A DNA stretch of 64,000 nt from Alloprevotella sp. (lineage in GTDB: Bacteria > Bacteroidota > Bacteroidia > Bacteroidales > Bacteroidaceae): assembly GCA_017478625.1 (NCBI GenBank), contig JAFVDF010000009.1, positions 124,001 through 188,000 on the forward strand, read 5' to 3'. The notes under the pieces were generated by a model. That model had not been told where the DNA came from. It did no database searches and saw only the letters and a program-made list of their open reading frames with translations. The position numbers were made by a program, and so were the translations under genes. Shown here piece after piece: positions 61,360 through 64,000 of the stretch (positions are counted from its first letter, which is position 1; the number at the start of each line of letters is the position of its first letter).

Positions 61360-62643
61360 CTATTTTTCTAAAGTAATAAGGTCCTGGCCTATATCTCGCC
61401 GAAAATAACAGCCTTCAAAATCAATTTCTTTTGCGGCACGCATGGAAACTTCCAACGCCTCAGATGCCGTACGGCCATAAGAACTTACAGCGATGACGCG
61501 CCCCCCGCTGGTAACCAGTTTTCCTTGTTCTTCGCGCGTACCGGCGTGGAAAACGACAGAATGGTCCACGTGGCCTATGGTAATGGGCTTATTCTTTTCA
61601 TAATTTCCAGGATAGCCTCCGCTGACGAGCATAACACACACAGCGGCTCGTTCGTCGAATTCCACGGTCCGCTTATCTAAGTCTCCCGTACGTACTCCCT
61701 CGAAAAGGTCCACAAGGTCGCTTTTTAGTCGCAACATAACGCTTTCTGTCTCTGGATCCCCCATACGACAGTTGTACTCTATGACCTTTGGTTCTCCGCC
61801 TACATTGATCAGTCCGAAAAATATGAAACCTTTATAGTCGATATGCTCCTGACGGAGGCCCCTTATGGTTGGTTCTATTATCTGGCTCTTCACTTTCTGC
61901 ATCCAGTCTGCCGTGGCAAACGGAACGGGAGTGACGCTCCCCATACCGCCGGTGTTGAGTCCTTTGTCCCCCTCGCCGATACGTTTATAGTCCTTAGCCT
62001 CCGGTAGCAGTACGTAGTGTTCCCCGTCTGTAAGTACAAAGACGGAACACTCTATCCCCTGCAAGAATTCTTCTATAACCACCTTGCTGCTGGCCACTCC
62101 GAATTCGCCGTCTAACATTACCTTCAGTTCGGCACAGGCTTCCTCAAACGTAGGCAATATTACTACGCCTTTACCTGCCGCCAGTCCGTCGGCTTTCAAT
62201 ACGAATGGTGGCTTCAACGAGCGGAGAAATTCAATACCTTCCTCAAGCGTTTCGGCAGTAAAGGTACTGTAGCGGGCCGTCGGAATATGATGGCGGGTCA
62301 TAAAAGCCTTGGCAAAATCTTTGGAACCCTCCAATTGTGCCCCAGCCTTAGACGGACCGATGACGCAAACGTCCTGCAAGAGTGAATGATGCGCAAAATA
62401 GTCGGCAATTCCCTCTACAAGCGGAACTTCAGGTCCCACTACGAGCGTATCTACTTCGTAGTCGATGACAAAAGCCGCCACTTCGTCAAAATCACGGATG
62501 TCTAACGCAACATTCTCGCCCAACGACGCCGTTCCCGGGTTGCCTGGCGCAATGTAAAGTTTCTCTACTTGCGGACTCTGTGCTATTTTCCATGCCAGAG
62601 CGTGCTCTCGTCCGCCACTTCCCAATAATAAAATCTTTTTCAT
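61360..62643 (-). CDS. purD: Phosphoribosylamine-glycine ligase
   Basis: ATP-grasp enzyme of 427 residues that joins glycine to phosphoribosylamine, the second step of purine synthesis. The N-terminal [17 protein letters not shown]-type loop (near 4-18), [13 protein letters not shown] (near 150) and the metal/ATP site [12 protein letters not shown] (near 292) are complete. A start at 62709 would add 22 residues with no homology; ATG at 62643 begins directly with [11 protein letters not shown]. First gene of a run with the membrane protein, yqaA and the zinc ABC genes. Confidence 0.97.
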   Translation of the reverse strand: MKKILLLGSGGREHALAWKIAQSPQVEKLYIAPGNPGTASLGENVALDIRDFDEVAAFVIDYEVDTLVVGPEVPLVEGIADYFAHHSLLQDVCVIGPSKAGAQLEGSKDFAKAFMTRHHIPTARYSTFTAETLEEGIEFLRSLKPPFVLKADGLAAGKGVVILPTFEEACAELKVMLDGEFGVASSKVVIEEFLQGIECSVFVLTDGEHYVLLPEAKDYKRIGEGDKGLNTGGMGSVTPVPFATADWMQKVKSQIIEPTIRGLRQEHIDYKGFIFFGLINVGGEPKVIEYNCRMGDPETESVMLRLKSDLVDLFEGVRTGDLDKRTVEFDERAAVCVMLVSGGYPGNYEKNKPITIGHVDHSVVFHAGTREEQGKLVTSGGRVIAVSSYGRTASEALEVSMRAAKEIDFEGCYFRRDIGQDLITLEK

Positions 62644-62732
62644 ACCGACTACTTTTCCAAGTCGCAAAAATACTCCAAAAGCCCGAATTTTCAGGCCTGT
62701 GGGCCCCATTCTTTCACAAATCCAATAAAAAA

Positions 62733-62765
62733 TTTGGCATATTAGATTATTTCACTGTATTTTTG
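62733..62765 (+). promoter_or_regulatory. Promoter of tRNA-Leu
   Basis: TTTG (62733-62736), 21 bases, then TATTTTTG (62758-62765): a complete TTTG / TAnnTTTG pair with standard spacing, 12 bases before the tRNA. Confidence 0.85.
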
Positions 62766-62777
62766 CACCCAGTTTTT

Positions 62778-62859
62778 GCCCAGATGGCGGAATCGGTAGA
62801 CGCGCTGGTCTCAAACACCAGTGGGGCAACCCGTGCCGGTTCGACCCCGGCTCTGGGTA
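62778..62859 (+). tRNA. tRNA-Leu (anticodon CAA)
   Basis: Class II tRNA of 82 bases. Acceptor GCCCAGA pairs with TCTGGGT (one G-U); anticodon stem CTGGT/ACCAG around CTCAAAC gives CAA; the long variable arm GTGGGGCAACCCGT is leucine-type; T loop TTCGACC. CCA is not encoded. Confidence 0.96.
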
Positions 62860-62874
62860 CAGACGCAAAAACCA

Positions 62875-62907
62875 AATCCTCTGTAGAATTTCTGCAGAGG
62901 ATTTTTT
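62875..62907 (+). terminator. Intrinsic terminator after tRNA-Leu
   Basis: AATCCTCTGTAG (62875-62886) pairs with CTGCAGAGGATT (62892-62903) through one G-U, followed by TTTTTT. Confidence 0.9.
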
Positions 62908-63414
62908 GATGGGATAAAGGAATGGGACGACAGCGCCGAGAGACGAACTCGACCTACTATGTCACATTGCGCTTCGACCGGTGCAAAAGTTGAAAGGCCT
63001 AGCCAACGAATTCGTTAGACGCACTTCTTTCACAGATAGAGTAGAATAGAGTCATACAGGCATATTGCATCCAGGGAACCGAGGTTGAGTCCGGTTCCCT
63101 AGATTATTGAATTTTTCCGCTTCTTTGCCTACGCAACGGCAAACTGTATGGGAGGATTTGATCCGCTTCTCAAACAGCGCAAGAAGCGGTTATCACGCGC
63201 TGACTTCTCCAGCGTTCAGACCTAAACGACTATCCGGCAGAGTTTCACTCTTAGGTAGTGCGTTCGTCACAACATACACTGGAATCTCCGGCAGATGCAA
63301 TCGCAGGATTTCCTCATTCTCCCACGGGTTGTCATAGCCGGTATTTTTTTGTAGTTTGGTCGGGTTTATTCTGCCCTCGGACCTTCCAGTTTGTCTGCGC
63401 CTCAAAGAGCCTAT
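62908..63414. other. Intergenic region of about 500 bases with an isolated hairpin
   Basis: No supported gene. A nine-base-pair hairpin AGGGAACCG/CGGTTCCCT lies at 63073-63100, followed by a short T-rich stretch, and could end an unannotated plus-strand RNA. Minor frames on both strands (70-76 codons, TTG starts) show no known family. Confidence 0.6.
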
Positions 63415-64000
63415 TTACTCGATGAAACCGTCCTTTTTTCTTATGTTGAGGTCAAACGTCTGGGCGGGCTTGAGACACCAGTTAAGGAACTTGCGTAACG
63501 GCAACAAGAGAAGTTGGAACAAGTCTCTGCAGATGGCAAACAATACAGGTAGGAGGTATATAACCAATAGGACCGCCAGAAAACCTTCGGCTGCATATTG
63601 GAATGCCCCCTCGTAATCGCCCCACCTAGACAGGTAGGAGAAGAATCTCCAAATGGCAAGTAGCGGGCCAAGAATATAAGCCAGAAACGTGGCCATATCA
63701 AACAGGAACTCCAGAAGCAGTCGTTTCAAAAAGGAAAGGAAGGGCCACGGAGTATCTATATGAGCCAGACTGAGCGAACGGTTGTTACACGATAAAGCCA
63801 GACGCTCCACGGCTTTTACCCAAAGATTGTAGGGAATCAGCAGAATCTGCAAAATTCCCGTAAGCACTTGCGTGAAGGCGGGTTGTAGGTTTTGGGACAA
63901 TCCTTTAGTACCTGCCACGGTTTCGGATACGCCTTTTAAGGAAGATTCAGATGTTTTCGATGTGGGAAACCCACAATTCGGACAACTGGCCAGTTCGTTG
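63415..64000 (-). CDS. Zinc-ribbon membrane protein, N-terminus beyond the window (partial)
   Basis: Minus-strand reading frame open to the last base of the window, so the start is missing; 195 residues are visible. The first visible residues are NELASCPNCGFPTSK, a CxxCG zinc-ribbon half, then a Ser/Thr-rich linker and a membrane domain with hydrophobic segments near visible residues 44-55, 95-115 and 135-160. A GTG at 63918 is an internal codon, not the likely start, because the zinc-ribbon part lies upstream of it. Zinc-ribbon plus membrane layout is common in small envelope proteins of Bacteroidota; function unknown. Confidence 0.7.
   Translation of the reverse strand, partial: NELASCPNCGFPTSKTSESSLKGVSETVAGTKGLSQNLQPAFTQVLTGILQILLIPYNLWVKAVERLALSCNNRSLSLAHIDTPWPFLSFLKRLLLEFLFDMATFLAYILGPLLAIWRFFSYLSRWGDYEGAFQYAAEGFLAVLLVIYLLPVLFAICRDLFQLLLLPLRKFLNWCLKPAQTFDLNIRKKDGFIE

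Noticed and set aside
63073-63100. tRNA remnant (T-arm-like GTTGAGTCC)
   Set aside because: Only a hairpin is present; no acceptor, D or anticodon arm can be drawn around it.
63107-63405. Two overlapping 70-76 codon frames, one on each strand
   Set aside because: Both start with TTG, overlap each other, and match no known family; left as intergenic.

Overview
The window reads as chromosomal DNA of a member of the Bacteroidales (phylum Bacteroidota). The evidence is family content and promoter style. It carries a SusB-like GH97 glucosidase, DUF3108, DUF4491, DUF3109, a DUF2723 protein mannosyltransferase-like enzyme, many short lipoproteins with acidic residues after the lipid cysteine, and repeated Bacteroides-type -7 boxes (TAnnTTTG) with no clear Shine-Dalgarno sites. 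The genus cannot be fixed from sequence reading alone. Coding density is high. No rRNA, CRISPR array, insertion sequence, integrase or phage gene was seen.

Layout. (1) 1-6.4 kb: dipeptidyl peptidase IV, tRNA-Gln, a zinc-ribbon Nudix hydrolase, a LOG-family protein, free-methionine-sulfoxide reductase and a GH97 glucosidase. (2) 6.4-11.7 kb, minus: acyltransferase-like gene, parE, coaD and an S41 protease in one run. (3) 11.8-17.2 kb, minus: GH3-family adenylating enzyme, Ig-like lipoprotein, DUF3108, pdxB. (4) 17.4-22.4 kb, plus: AspT/YidE-type transporter, VanX-like dipeptidase, methyltransferase, histidine phosphatase. (5) 23.1-30.4 kb, plus: anaerobic ribonucleotide reductase nrdDG, an Lrp regulator, DUF4491, a GATase-dipeptidase fusion, an M28/glutaminyl-cyclase-like lipoprotein, sufE. 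(6) 30.4-38.5 kb, minus: an Ala-rich lipoprotein, then a five-gene run (TPR/OmpA lipoprotein, thioredoxin-like lipoprotein without its cysteines, ComM/YifB ATPase, membrane-anchored Nudix protein, redoxin with CGVC). (7) 39.2-40.7 kb, plus: two tandem paralogous lipoproteins. (8) 40.8-50.0 kb, minus: sialidase, GatB/YqeY protein and the distal half of the division and cell-wall cluster, murG-murC-ftsQ-ftsA-ftsZ, followed by a second, divergent ftsZ. (9) 50.2-58.2 kb, minus: DUF2723 enzyme, polysaccharide deacetylase, second AspT/YidE transporter, YbjQ, rnhB, ung, DUF3109. (10) 58.4-62.6 kb, minus: purD, membrane protein, YqaA, and a zinc ABC binding protein and ATPase with no permease gene nearby. 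(11) tRNA-Leu and a gene cut by the window edge.

Most genes are housekeeping: envelope growth and division, nucleotide and cofactor synthesis, peptide and glycan scavenging. I found no clear new defence or mobile system. The points most worth following are the tandem intact FtsZ pair in a dcw cluster that starts at murG, a 36-bp near-perfect palindrome present in two distant intergenic regions, a degenerate ATTATGCAATTTT-type repeat recurring in at least six intergenic gaps, the paralogous lipoprotein pair, and the membrane-anchored Nudix-box protein. Several start codons were moved from the longest possible frame to an internal ATG, in three cases because a promoter-like box or the tRNA gene lies inside or against the longer frame.
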